Assembly: GCF_041296385.1 (NCBI RefSeq)
Contig: NC_091015.1
Span: forward strand, 93,604,004 to 93,668,003
DNA from: Aphelocoma coerulescens
Lineage: Eukaryota; Chordata; Aves; Passeriformes; Corvidae
DNA: 64,000 bases
Direction: 5' to 3'
In this document: positions 11,501-24,290 of the stretch, in pieces
Layout: each line of letters begins with the position of its first letter
How positions within the stretch are numbered: the first letter of the stretch is position 1
The notes under the pieces: model-generated
What the model was told of the DNA's origin: nothing
Database searches by the model: none
What the model saw: only the letters and a program-made list of their open reading frames with translations
Position numbers and translations under genes: made by a program

Positions 11501-14500
11501 CATTTGTACAAGATTAAACCACTATCAACTCTTTACTATAGCATAAAGCTAAGAATTTATGGATTTAAAGACCAATTATTCTTCCATCTAGTCTGATCTC
11601 TTGAATAATATAGGCAACAGAATATCATTACAGAGAAACAAAGGTAGTCTGATAGGACTCACTATATTAAAATCAACTTTCTGCCTTGCTGTCAGTGGAG
11701 AGAAACTGTCCTTCAAGGCATTTCACAGAATCTAATGCTGAAATTCTGAGGTAGCAATACTCTCTCTCTCTGTTGTCTAGGGAGGGAACTGCTGGTCCAA
11801 ATTTTGGTCTTACTGGAAGAAATGTCCATCTTTGTTGTTAAGCTTCTTCTGATATCCAACAAGTCTGCAGAAAAACTATATATTTGTAGATCAATAAAGG
11901 ACTATAGGAATATTTTTGGCCCTACAATCGCATATAGGGATATTTTTGTCCCTTTCGATGCTATTTAGGGCACTGAATATTGAATTCTGCTTTTCTGTGG
12001 GTTGGATTTGGTTTTCAGATTCCTGTGGCATATATCTAATCATCCATTTAGCAAGTTTGACAAACAAGGTCAGTAACTCAGCAGTAAGAGCTCAAGAAAC
12101 AATTAGCCTACGCATGCATCCTGCTTCACTACAAAGTTTGCAAATAAACACAAATAACATCAAATTTTCAGCTTCCCTTGAAATATATAAAGAAATAACC
12201 CACAAGAAATGAATTTTGTGATTCCTGACCACAAAACGATCAAACAGCCAAGAAGCTGATCAAGATTATCGTCAATTATAGTACTGTTTTCCCAGATCTC
12301 ATGATCATTCTCTAAAATACACCTACAAGAATAAATAGCTGTAAATTGTTTTTTCTTAAAGCTAACTTGGACTCCTAACTGTGAGTGAAAACGACTTCTT
12401 AAAATTACTTGCTATTATCTCCTTAAATTTAGCCTATGTTAATCATCCATCAACCTCATTACTTGTGCTGAGGCCAATAAATTGATTTTATTCATACACA
12501 CCACAAAAGGTATTCAATCTTGGCTGCAGAGACATCAAGATGTGGATAATTCACCAGCTTCTAGTGGTTAATCTGCTGAACTGTTAAAAACTGTTAAAAA
12601 TGTGTTCTGTATTTCTTACTTTGAAGTCTTGGCCCTGTTACATCTTTCTCAGCTCAAGATTAATGTCCCTACTCTTATTCCTGTAAACACAGATAACTGT
12701 CTTTTTGATCAGGTAAACAGACTTAGGTCCAAAAACCTCCTTCTCCTAAGTGTTTTCTACACTCTCTTCTCAAAACCCTCAACAACCTTCAAGCATTTTC
12801 AAGGGTTTCTTGACACAAATCCTAACATTTTGCTCCAGTAAACACAGACATACACATATTTATTTCTCACAGTATGTCCATGACTTACTCTGCGCAACCT
12901 TCTACTGTAACATACCCAGAGTTCCTGGTCTGCTGTTCCATGTCTCCTACCTTCTCCAAAATATTATACAAAGTTGCAACCTTAAAATATTCTAGGTGTG
13001 GCCCATACTCTTTCAGAATTATGTCTCTTCAGAAAGTTATTAAAAACCCTCTTGATTAATATTGTTTATAAAATATTCCATATTACAGTATTTATTATCA
13101 GACCAGTATTTACATTTTCTGCAAGAATTATTGTCTAGGAATGTCTTCACATACCTCCTAAATAATTAATAAAAATACAGAATAGCATAAACAATGAGAT
13201 GTGATTCTTGCAGAACATGACACACATGCCAATTCATAGAACATCTCCAGTGATAACTTCCAGTTACTCAAAATCCATTAGACTGTGCTCTTTTGGTGGG
13301 AGGTGTCAGTACTTTTATGCTGAGCATCGCTGCATCAAATACCTTACTGAAATATTTTGATTTTGGAAAGTTACTTAACCCAAACCTGTTCCCACTAAAC
13401 ACTGAAAAACATTTTCATATGACTCGATTTCCTACCAAGTTATTGAGTGCATCACTCTATTTCTTTCCAAATACAAAACTATCACAGCAGCACCTTTTAT
13501 TTCATACTGATAGTTTATACTTTCCATCTAGTGGTAACCCCTTCCTTGGTTATGATGGCTTTTTCCCTGGAATACTTCCAAAATGCTGTTATTGGCCTTG
13601 ACAAAACCAGACAAGAATCAAGGATTTTTTGTGACATGTAGAAGTCTCCAACATATCACAACTTTTGTCACATTGAAGCATTTTTTTAGTATCTAATTGC
13701 TGCTTTTGCTTTCACTCATGGCTAGCCCAGGCTTCATGACACAGATAATATCTTTCCTGATGACAGAACTATGAACTCTCATCTGCTCTCATCTGTTCTC
13801 CTAAATGGCCCCCCATTGCTAACAACATTAATTTCTATTTTTTTTTTCCACATGGAAATTGAGTTTTTCCCCAAGCCCCCCACTGTATGATTTTTTGTTT
13901 CCATGACCCTTTGGGTGAAATTTCAAGTGTGGCCATGCCAGGAGCCACAATATCAACACCAGAAAATCAACACACACACAAGGGAAATGAAAGCACCATC
14001 CTCTCATTCCTCACTAGTTCCTCAGCCATGAAATGCAAATACCCTCGTGAAGTTACTCTGCAGAAGACAAGCAGTGGTTGTCCAGGGGCTGCTCCTGTGA
14101 GAATGGGAGCCCCAAGTGAGGGCTGCCAGTGTTCAGACCCAAGGTGGCTGCTGAGGTCACCAGCTCAGATGGCAACGAGATGTGTCCACCCAGGTGCTGG
14201 GACTGGACCAGGGCCGGGGCAAGGCCCACAGTGGTGCCAGACAGGGATCTGCCCCCACAGTGCTGCCTCGGAGCCTCTGCCTGGGAAAGAGAAGCTGCCC
14301 TCCCTACTCTGTCCCTGAGCTCCAGCCATGCATCCAGAAAGGGGCCAGTTGTCTTCAAATAAATTTGCAATGGCTAAACATCAGTGGTGTGACTTGCTCA
14401 CTGCACAAGAGCAGTAAAGCCAATGCAGGCTTTCAGCTGAAGTACAGGCAAGGGTTTGCAGGCTAAATATGCAGTGTTGTGCACCCTCAGTGTGCCCAGC

Positions 14501-17500
14501 TCATTTGCTGTGGAGTAGCTCTGGGAAGTAGCTCTAGCTGCTATGTCACCAGTCACCTCCACATCCAGAAAATACTAAACCAAAGCACTGCCACTGTTTC
14601 AGTGTAGGGGACTGAAAGCTCATTTAAATTCACAGGCTCACCACGTATTTGGCAAAGACAAATTCCTTCACAGAACCTAGGGGATGCTTAATGTTGATGC
14701 ATAGATTACAGTTTGCATATGCAGGCTGTTTATGACTAATTTGGCAAACAGTGTTCACTACACCTTCAGAAAACGTGCCTATCCTGTGCCTGTTCAAGTG
14801 ACAAGTCACCAAACAGCACAACAATAGAGTAAAAGGGAACATACCAACATACACAGCCAGAGCTGCTTAATTAACAGAGAATTTCAAGGTTTATTTATGT
14901 CTGATCCTGTTAATTCTTGCTTTAAGTTTTATATATATCAAGAACTGATGAACAGACAGAAGCAGCATTTTGCAAAGAATCAGTCTGATGAGAGTAACAT
15001 GTTTATTAATATATCAGTCTTTAATAATGGTGAAGTATTACAGTGCTAGCAATCTGGCAATTGCTCAATACTGTTCTTTTAAACAACAAATCCTTTAACT
15101 CCAGTACAACTCACTTCAGATTTTGATGAGAGGAATTTTGTTATTTTTTCAACAGAAATAAGGAAAACCAAACCCATCTCTCTTTTTACATATTTTCCTT
15201 CTTCCAAACCATCTATGAGACATGTCAGGGAAGATATTCAAGAGTACTGCTTAGAAGGTATCTATGCAGCCATTTTTCAAAGACAGAAATTTCCTGTTTG
15301 TCTGTCCAGTTTAGAGCCAAACCTTGTGGCTGAAAGCATCAAATCCAAAGCAAAACCGAAAGTATTTCTAAGGCACAGCATTGCATTTAAGTTGGAAGAC
15401 CATGTCTGAAGCACATTGACAGCATCACGACCTCCATGCTCTTCTAAATAGCTTGAAACTGGTTGTTCTTACCTCTGACACTGCCTCCAGTGTTTTAGCC
15501 ATCTGCTTACAGAATGCCAACTAAACATGTAAGAATGGATTTCTTTCTGTATTTCACTGGTGATTTGCTAATATTTTATTGGTTACTCTACAGATATCAC
15601 ACATTTGAGTGATAAAATGTTACTCACTACACAGAATAAGGATCAAAACCAAGAATCAGTCATCTAGCTGCACTTGTCAGGAGCTCATAAACACTTAAAA
15701 GTGGGTCAGACAGAGCAGTGAGAAGCAGGGCCAGACAGAAATAGAAATGAATCAAAACAGTCAATCTCTGTATTAGCTTAGTCAAGAGTAGAAGTATCTA
15801 AACAGAGGTTTGGCCCATACAACAGCCAGTTTAAATAGAGATAAAAGTTTAGTCAAGTAGAAGCTAATTCTAAGAGTTTATTTCACCCATAAATTAATGA
15901 AAAGTGAACCTACAGCAAGGATCTGTCCTACTTCTTGTGAAACAGTGATGATAAATTTTACTGTTGCAAGCTGTATATTTTAACACCTCTTTTCTGAGCA
16001 CCACTATTCATTCAACAGCTCACTTCCCAGCCTTGAAGACAGAGGAGGCTGACTCACACTAGGTGGAAATCAAAGAACAGGCAGATGTCTGGAGGATATA
16101 CGCTGTTACTGCATTCATAAAGCAGACCTTTTGTTTCCTTACAGTGGTCTAAATAAAAGGGAACAAGAATGGTTTTCATTTTATTTCTATCTCAGCAATG
16201 ACAGTTTCATGTAGAAATCTCCCAATTGCTCTTTAATGATTATATTCATCAGCTACTAAAGATAGAAAGTTTTCAATTAAAAAATCTGCTCCCCCTGAAA
16301 AATAAACAAGATAAACACAGTTTTGAAAACCAATTCTCTTTATTTTGAGGAATCTGATCAAGGGAAAAAAGCAAGAACTTACTGTATGGCAGATATATGC
16401 TAAACTATTAATTAATACTCATTACTAGGTCTAACCACAAAACAAAAATTAGCATAAACCATAGCAGGGTTAAAGCTTTCAGAATTGGCCTGGTTTTATT
16501 TTCTACACATTTTCTGAATTTTATTCTATACATGTTATTTTCTGAACATTTTCCATGTCACTGTGTGTACAATTTTGGAGGTATTTTCTATGGTATGTTC
16601 CAGAGGTACTTACACATAATAAGTTTGCAGAAAAGGAACTCAGACTTAATCACAGATAGACAGGAACTACCAGATCTTTGAGTGTGTTGTCATCTAGGGA
16701 AAGCCTGTCCCAGGAAGAAAGGTACTAAGTCTGTGTGTGCAATGCATGGAGAAAATTGGAATCCTAAAAATGCAACTGAGAAAAATTAGATCTGCAGAAG
16801 GAAGCCACATAAGTAGAAAATACTCAGAAGAGGGTGCTGCTTATGATTCTGTACAAAGAGCCACCAGGCCATTACCTCCAGGATGGAAGGAGGTACCTTT
16901 ATGTGCTTGGAACCCTGTTGTGGGCAAAACAGTCTGCAGTCAGGTAATTTTAATAGAATTAATTTAATGTAAACAAAAACAAACCTCTCATTGCTGATTG
17001 CAGTTTTGAAAAAAAAAAAATAAAAGGAACATAAACACTGAGACAGACTCTTACACAACCATCTATCCTCCACACTTCCTGGTCTCAGTTTTCACTATTT
17101 TTGCCATGCATTATGCTCTGTCCATCAAAACTCCTGTGCTGAGCTGGCAGGAAGGGTAGGAAGCTGAGATGGCATGTGTGATAGTTTCTGTGTGTCACTC
17201 TGTGCTGCCCTATGCTTAAAGGTTTCTGCTGCCCTTTTACTCCACGTCTCTGCTCCAGCCTGGGACATTGATGGGCTGCTGTGCCCTCTGGTGTGTCCCT
17301 GCTCCAGCATGGATTGTCCATGTCCCACAGCGCCGCAGGGGTGAGGCTACCTTATTTGGGTATAGAGAGTCCTCTCCACAGATCAGCTTGTCTCCAGCCT
17401 CCAGAAAATGCCTGCTTCCTTCTGAACTGTGTTTGGGTGGGAGCACTGGTTAAATAACTTTTTGACACCCAATGGCTAAGATTTGGTACACAAAGCAGGT

Positions 17501-19261
17501 TTTTTCCATGGCAGTTTTGTGTGCCCCATGGGAGGATGGAGGCAGCTTTGGCTGACATGAAGTGATTCACAATGACCCCTCTGCCAGCGCATCACCTCAG
17601 ACCCCTGCAACCTGTGGCCACCAACACAGGCTCTGTACAGAGCCACAGTGCCCAGTGGTGCAGAAATGGGGTGTCAGCTCCAGAGGTTTTCAAGCTTTAA
17701 CAGGATATCCACAGGTTAAACAGTGTTCTCCATGTGCAACCCTTCCTCAAAACAGCCCTCTGCCAAAATGAGACCTCAACCCTCTTCCCATCCCCACAGA
17801 GAAGTGCTTATCAGTGAGCTGGAGATTATTTTGGAGGTAGAGTCTAGAAGCCTCTTGAGGTGAAATTAATTTTCTCCAAAATGAAACCATTTAAAAATCA
17901 ATGAAGCAAGTACAAGATTTCCTGTCTCTGCAGTGCTCCAGGTGAATTCCCTAATCCCCAGGCTCCTGCAGAAGGGCTGCTCTGCTTCCTTATTCTCTGT
18001 CATGGGATGACCAATCCAGTGGAGACATTTGGCAAATGTCCTTCAGCACAGCAGAAGATGAGCCCAGTTTGTCTCCTTGAGGAATTAGGTCTGAATTCTT
18101 GGCCTCACATGTTGAAGGGTTTAAAACAGGCCTAATTCTTATCAATTCCATGTTCTTTGTCTATTGTTTTGGAATTCTGGTTTACAGACTGATGTCTGCA
18201 CATTTGTACATGTGTATACTGTAAAAAACACCAAAGCTGCATCTGATTGGTCTTGACAGTGTTATTTCTAATGCCATATATGCTATGGATTAATTAAATC
18301 TATTCTATGATTACTGCACTTAAATAACTTCCAAACTTTTAGAAATTTGGGAATAGTGTGTGCCTTCTTTATCCAACATTGGTTTTGGTTATTTGCAGCA
18401 CATGTCATCAATATGCTCCATACCTTTATTTCATTTGATTCATTTTGAAATGCTGCATTTTAAACATTGATTAACAGATACATCCATCAGAAAAATATGT
18501 TGACAGTTAGGATTGTGTTGCTGTTCAAAGAGATAAAATTAAAAGAAGGTAATATACTAACTGATAACATTTTACCATGTAATTCACAGTATCATAATTT
18601 ATTATACATCACTGAAACCTCAGCATACAGGCACATAATACTGACTATTTAAGCTACAGGAACCATAATTTCTAGAAAGGAAGAAAGAATAAAAAATGTA
18701 CATCTTTAGTGTAACAAGACATACATTTTCATGTTTGGCTCCTGCTCCAGTCCTCTTGGTGAAATTTTTTTGCTGCTTAAAAGCTCTTTCTGTGTGATAT
18801 TAGCAACAGTTACAGAGTATGTACTTCCTTTTCAGACTGGCATTGCTGTTCCCACCAACTATATTATATAATTTTGAAGAAAATGGTAAAATACGAGACT
18901 GCTATATGTTTTCAGCCCCTTGTTTTAAGAAATGCTATAAAATATTATTTTTGATTTTTGTTAGCACACTATTGTTATTTATAAGCAAGAGGGAGTTAAT
19001 TTCTTTTTCAATCCTGAGTCCAAGGTACACCCCAAAATAGTTTCCTCCCCATGGAGCCTCATAGCTGTCTTCAGCAGCACTGGCACTGCCACATCCAGCA
19101 CAGCTCAGCAACATTCAAATACGAAGTCCTGCCAAGAATCCCCAGAACATGTGCTCAATACACGGATGTGCTCTCATGAATCGGGGCCATCCTATATAAT
19201 AGTTTGGGTCACTGCAGAACTTGCTTGTTTGCAGTTTGCAATACCAGTATTTAAAAAAACC

Positions 19262-19386
19262 TGGGGTTTTTGTTGGGTTTTTGTTTTTGTTGGTTTGTTT
19301 TTGTTGTTTGGGGTGGGGGGGAGGTTTGGTTGGAGGGGTTGTTGGGGGGGTTGTTTATTTGGGTTTTTTGTTTTGTTTGTTTGTTT
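19262..19386. repeat. G/T-only tract
   Basis: About 125 bases on the plus strand consist of G and T with only three A and no C after the first base. There are several runs of four to seven G. Such a tract could form G-quadruplexes and may be a degenerate T/G expansion. A smaller T/G tract is at about 22500-22547. Confidence 0.9.
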
Positions 19387-22300
19387 CCCAAGGTGCATGA
19401 CTGGAAGGGAATGCTTCACTCTTAAGTCAAGTGGACCTGTCTGAATGAGAGCCACTTTGAGCTGCAGCAGAAAGAACCTTTCAGAAGACTGGATGGAGCA
19501 ATCAGGGAGAAAACACGAAGACACAAGATATTACTCTGCTGCAGTGCACCTGACTTCAGCATTTCCCACTTTCTTGACAGAAGATTTCCCAGACAGGACT
19601 TGCTGAGATTGTTTCAATGATGGAAGCCACAGGAAGCTGTTGAGCTAGAAGGGCTTTCTAGAAGAAGGCTGTAGGAAACTCTACCCTGCAAGGACTCAAT
19701 ATGAGATTTATTTTCAGTTTGGTGTTTTATCTGTATCATCAGCAATTCTGAGCTTTTCTTGGCCCGACGAGTTAACCTATTCTAACTTATTCTAAGTAAG
19801 TTAACTTTGCTGTAAAAAAACCTCTTTTTTTTTTTGAGACCTGAAGCTATTCCATCCAATGACCTATAAGTCATGCTCTGTCATACCAAGTGTGGTTTAA
19901 AGTCTGAATAAACTCTCTCAGTGATCCAGCAGGTGAAGCCTTTGCAGCTGTGCCTACTCCTGTATGGACTGCCGCCATGTAGTGAGCAAATTCTATAAAT
20001 TATTTGGGACCAAAATGTTGTTTTGTATTTGGGCAGTTGGAGAGAAACTTCCATTGCAGAAGCTCATCCCTAAGCTCGTAACTGCTGTCCAAAGAAGGAC
20101 ACAGCACATACACACGGGAATTATTATTCATTGTTTGTCAGATAAAGGCCTGCATCTTATCTGTCTGGTGAGATATCAGTTCTTCTGCTATTCTCCCATA
20201 TTGTTTTCCTTTCGCAGTCTCCAAGGAAGCCTGGTGCTTTAGTCTGAGACTGTATGCTGGAATATTGACAGCTGTTTCAGAGCAAGAGCTCAATCTTCCT
20301 TGCACAAACCTACAGCTCTCCCAGCTGGGCAAAATTCACTGGATTCAGGGCAGTAATAGCTACCCAGACCAGTCACCTCCCATCTTCCAGCACAACTTCT
20401 TCAAAGTTTGTTTTTCTCTCAACACTAAGGGGAAGGTGACATTTTGATAACAAGTTCTGTTGGTTTCAGCTAACTTTTCTCATCTATAGGTTCACATTTG
20501 CATTATTCAGGTGCTTGTTTTTAGTATCTAACTGCAGCACATTGAAAGGATGACTCCCTAGATGTACTTCTTTCATTCAAGTTGTACAGAAATCCAACAG
20601 TTTAAGCAATACAGCATGTTAATGTCTCTGCTCCCAGTGCAGAAGAAGGGAGTAAACAGAAAGGAACAAAATACAGCCCAGGAAGAACTGAAAGACCAGC
20701 AATTAAATCATATTTCCTCAGTGTGACAAAGGAAACAGAAAAATGGCTATGCCAGATGCCCAGATTAAAAATACCTTCAATTATGTAAATCTGATGGTTT
20801 TGCTTTCTTTTGAAAATCGTCAACAAGAATATGTTGGGCTACACCAAAAGCTGGGGCCCAGGCTTCACTGCAAAATGGAATAGTAAATACAGGTGCTACT
20901 TGCAAACACTAGGCAGAAACACTTTTCTGAAGAAGCAAGGGAGATGCCTGCTATTAATTTCATACTAACAATTGGCTCTACCCTCAGTATCCATGTTATT
21001 CCATAAACAAATCTATCTGGCTACATTAAAGTGAGAAAAGAAAGCCCTGTAAATCTGCCCCTTATGTATTCCAGTAAAATTACTCTTTGAGTATTCTTTT
21101 CATCTTTTAGAAACATAAACTACTGTACATAAACTACTGTCTGTATACCTGCACACACAGGCTTTACTTTATACATGAACAGAGATCTAAAAATATATAA
21201 CAAAGCAATTTCATTTACAGATTTCCTCTGGGTAGCATAAAGCTCACTGTAAAAGCTGACAGATCTTCACACTGTGCTGTGCTATGTGACACTAGAGCAC
21301 TTCTGTGAATAACACTCTGCAGACTGGTGGCACATGCTCCAACAACAAATTATTGTTTCTGGGACTTGGAGATATTTTATGCCTGATAAGCAGTCGACCA
21401 TAAAATAGCTACAAATTTCACTGAAATTTTTAGGTTTTGGAGCAATGCAGAAAGCTAGTTAAAATTAATCTGAGCATGAAAGAAAACTGAAGGGACATGA
21501 AGGATGTAAAAAATAAATGCATTTTTTTAAAAATTCTCAATTGGTAGAACTAATAAAATTTTAAATATTTGATCATGTAAAGACATTTGTCCTTTCCCAT
21601 GCCTGCTTAGTTTCTTCAAGACCTTTTTGTGAGGGATCTTGTCTTCCAGAAATCCAGGCGGCCTGTATCAAATGGATTATTCTTACCCACAAGATTTGAA
21701 ACCTCCACAGAATTCTTTTTCTTTTCCTCTACAAAAGCTGTCTTGACTTTTCTTTCATCTATCACCCTCACCCAAATCTTGTATTTTACTTCCACTAATA
21801 TGCCTGAACAGACACTGGCTTTGTAAGTCAGTAGTCCTCTGGTCTCCCTTGGAGCTCTGCAAAAATTGGTATCACAGTTGCCTCCCTCTTGGCCTGAACT
21901 ACCAGCACAACTCTTGGTGACAGACTGCACCTAAGACATGGCAGCAGCATTTCTGTTGTTCCATCCCTGAGCTTCTTTAGGTCTCGCTGCTGAATACATA
22001 GACATGAGGATTCATTGCCACTTACTTTATTTAATCTATGTATTCCTTGATCTCTCCTCCTACTGCTTCGCCTTGAGATAAATGTTGCAATTAGTCTTCC
22101 ATAAATGTAGAAAACCCTTTTCCACCACAATGAGCACAGGAGCATTAATAAAAGTAGTCACTAGATTTACTATGGGGAATCACAAGGCAAAGTTCTGAAT
22201 ATGAACTTACTCTGAAAAAGATAAATCAGTTAATTTCTGCACAGTTTTAAAAATACTTGATGTTTCTTTGTAATAATTGTTAAACTTACAGTAACATTTG

Positions 22301-23152
22301 TCTTTTCAATGCCAATTTAATTTCCCAAAAAGATATTTTTTTTCTTTTCTCTTTTTCTTTAGTATCCCCTTTAATCTAAGCAAAATTTCAGATGCTTTAG
22401 TACCTATTTAAAATTACTCTATTACCAATTTTCATACATGTCAACAAAGTATTAAATACTAGGAATGGATTAAATTGAATTAATGCCTTTCTATTCCTTT
22501 TTTTTTGTTGGTTGGGTTTTTTTGTTTTGTTTTGATTTTTTTTAAGGTGGTCTAGAATGAATAAATTAATACTTTGTTTTCAGTGGTGGAAGGAAAGTAG
22601 CTTTCTCATGGTTGATTTTTAACATTTTCATGAACTTGCAAGAAAACAATGCACACAAGCTAGACAACACAGTCTAATCCTTTAAAACATTTACTATTTC
22701 TTTTTATATGTATTCCTTATCAATGGGCACTTGAATTCACCCAAGATGACTTACAAAAGTTACCTACAAGTAGGTAACTTAAGGGTGTTTAAGGCATGAC
22801 TACAGATAGCTTTCTGAGGGAGTACCTCACTTTTTACCTATTTGTACTTTATACAATTAGGTACTGTATACCAGCTTACATGTTCAAAGGGCACGGGTAT
22901 GACAGAGTGTCTTAAATTTCTATTTTTCCAAATCCTTAAACCTGTGACTCGCATAGTAAAACTAAAATGAAATCAAAACACAAATTAATGAAATCATACC
23001 ATGTCATCTTCTTATTCTGATGTAACTCATTATTAAAATACCCTTTTTTATATCTATGTATCTATAAATTAAAAAAACCCGTTCATTTCAATAATGCAGT
23101 GTATTTCAACAATTAATGCTACACAAAATCCAAATACTAAGTTATCCTACAT

Positions 23153-23277
23153 CATTCAAGGCCAGGTTGGATGGGGCTCTGAGCAACCTTGACTAACGGA
23201 AGGCATCCCTGCCTGTGAGAGGGGGCTTGGAAACATATGACCTTTAAAGTCCCTTCAACTCAAGCCATTCTATGGTT
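23153..23277 (+). repeat. CR1 LINE 3' end fragment
   Basis: This is a diverged copy of the same CR1 3' end: CAAGGCCAGGTTGGATGGGG, then GAGCAACCTTG, a GGCATCCCTGCC block, and CCATTCTATGG at the end. It is in plus orientation, 5' truncated and older-looking than the copy at 720. Confidence 0.85.
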
Positions 23278-23819
23278 TTAAGTCTACTCCCTTTGAAAAA
23301 GGGAATTAACCTAACACCACAGCTCTACAGCTAAAAAATTTTCCTTTGGTTAAAGAAGAAAATTTGTGAGCAAATTCTCCTGCAGAGATATTGCCCTGCA
23401 CAGAGATATCAGACACAAGACAAGACAGGAACATGTGGCAATGGGGATACAATGGCAACACTGCACCAGTTATAATTACCACAAAGTGATGGGTACAGTG
23501 GGGTTACAGCAGTCCCTGCAGGGCTGTTTGTTAATCTGCTCAGGAGCACATCTTTCACTGAAGGGTAAACAACCCTGCATCACTGTTAACACAGTCAGTG
23601 ACTCAGAAGAAGCTCTCACTGCACCTACCCCACAGCTGATGCCAGAATGTTCCCAATACCAAAACTATCTCACAAAATAAAAACCTCTTTAGAGGGTATT
23701 TTAATTTTTTTTTTTTAAATATGTGGACTTTCCAAACTAAGAAACCAATTCATTCAATACACTGAGGCTAATGAATTATGACCAACTCAAGCACACATTT
23801 CCATGGAATGAAAAACTTG

Positions 23820-23896
23820 CATCATATCATATCACATCATATCATATCATATCATATCATATCATATCATAATCATATCATATATCATATCATACC
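23820..23896. repeat. (TCATA)n pentanucleotide microsatellite
   Basis: About fifteen imperfect TCATA units, interrupted by one CATCA variant and an extra A. It lies about 40 bp before the telomere-repeat duplication. Confidence 0.95.
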
Positions 23897-23934
23897 ATTA
23901 TCATTCTTATCATCAGTTTTATTTTCATTCCTGG

Positions 23935-24290
23935 AGCTCTGGGCTTTGTGGTTTTCTGAACCCTAACCCTAACCCAAACCCTGACCCTGACTGTGATCCT
24001 AGGAAGACCAGGAAATCTAGAACTGGGCTGAGTCGAGGGCCAAGAAAAAAGAAAACAAGAAAGCAAGACTGGGGCAGTGTCACACTCCCCTTGGCATGCC
24101 TTCCACATTGTCAGTGACCCTGTAGCTCTGGGCTTTGCAGTTTTCTGAACCCTAACCCTAACCCTAACCCTAACCCTAGGTGGAGCCAGAAAGTTGGCAC
24201 TGGGCTGATGCGAGTGCCAAGAACAGAGAAGAGAAAGGAACACGGTCGGGGCAGTGTCACGCTCCCCTTGGCATGTCTTATTACCTGCCC
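23935..24290. repeat. Tandem duplication of a ~180-190 bp unit containing telomeric repeats
   Basis: Two copies begin with AGCTCTGGGCTTTG (23935 and 24124), carry a run of CCCTAA, then GGGCTGA, a purine-rich stretch, and GGGGCAGTGTCAC followed by CTCCCCTTGGCATG. The second copy has about five perfect CCCTAA units and the first has two good ones followed by degenerate ones. This is an interstitial telomeric sequence in a duplicated host unit. Confidence 0.9.
24148..24178. repeat. Interstitial telomeric repeat (CCCTAA)5
   Basis: Five consecutive perfect or near-perfect copies of the vertebrate telomere hexamer, followed by CCCTAGG. A shorter, mutated array is at 23959-23990. Confidence 0.95.

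Noticed and set aside
14050..14370. Overlapping open frames on both strands in a G+C-richer patch
   Set aside because: Frames are open on several strands at once, as expected from low A+T content. There is no recognisable domain and no splice-site logic.
17085..17771. Cluster of open frames on both strands
   Set aside because: They overlap one another in several frames with low-complexity products. This is probably an old repeat, but I could not name the family.
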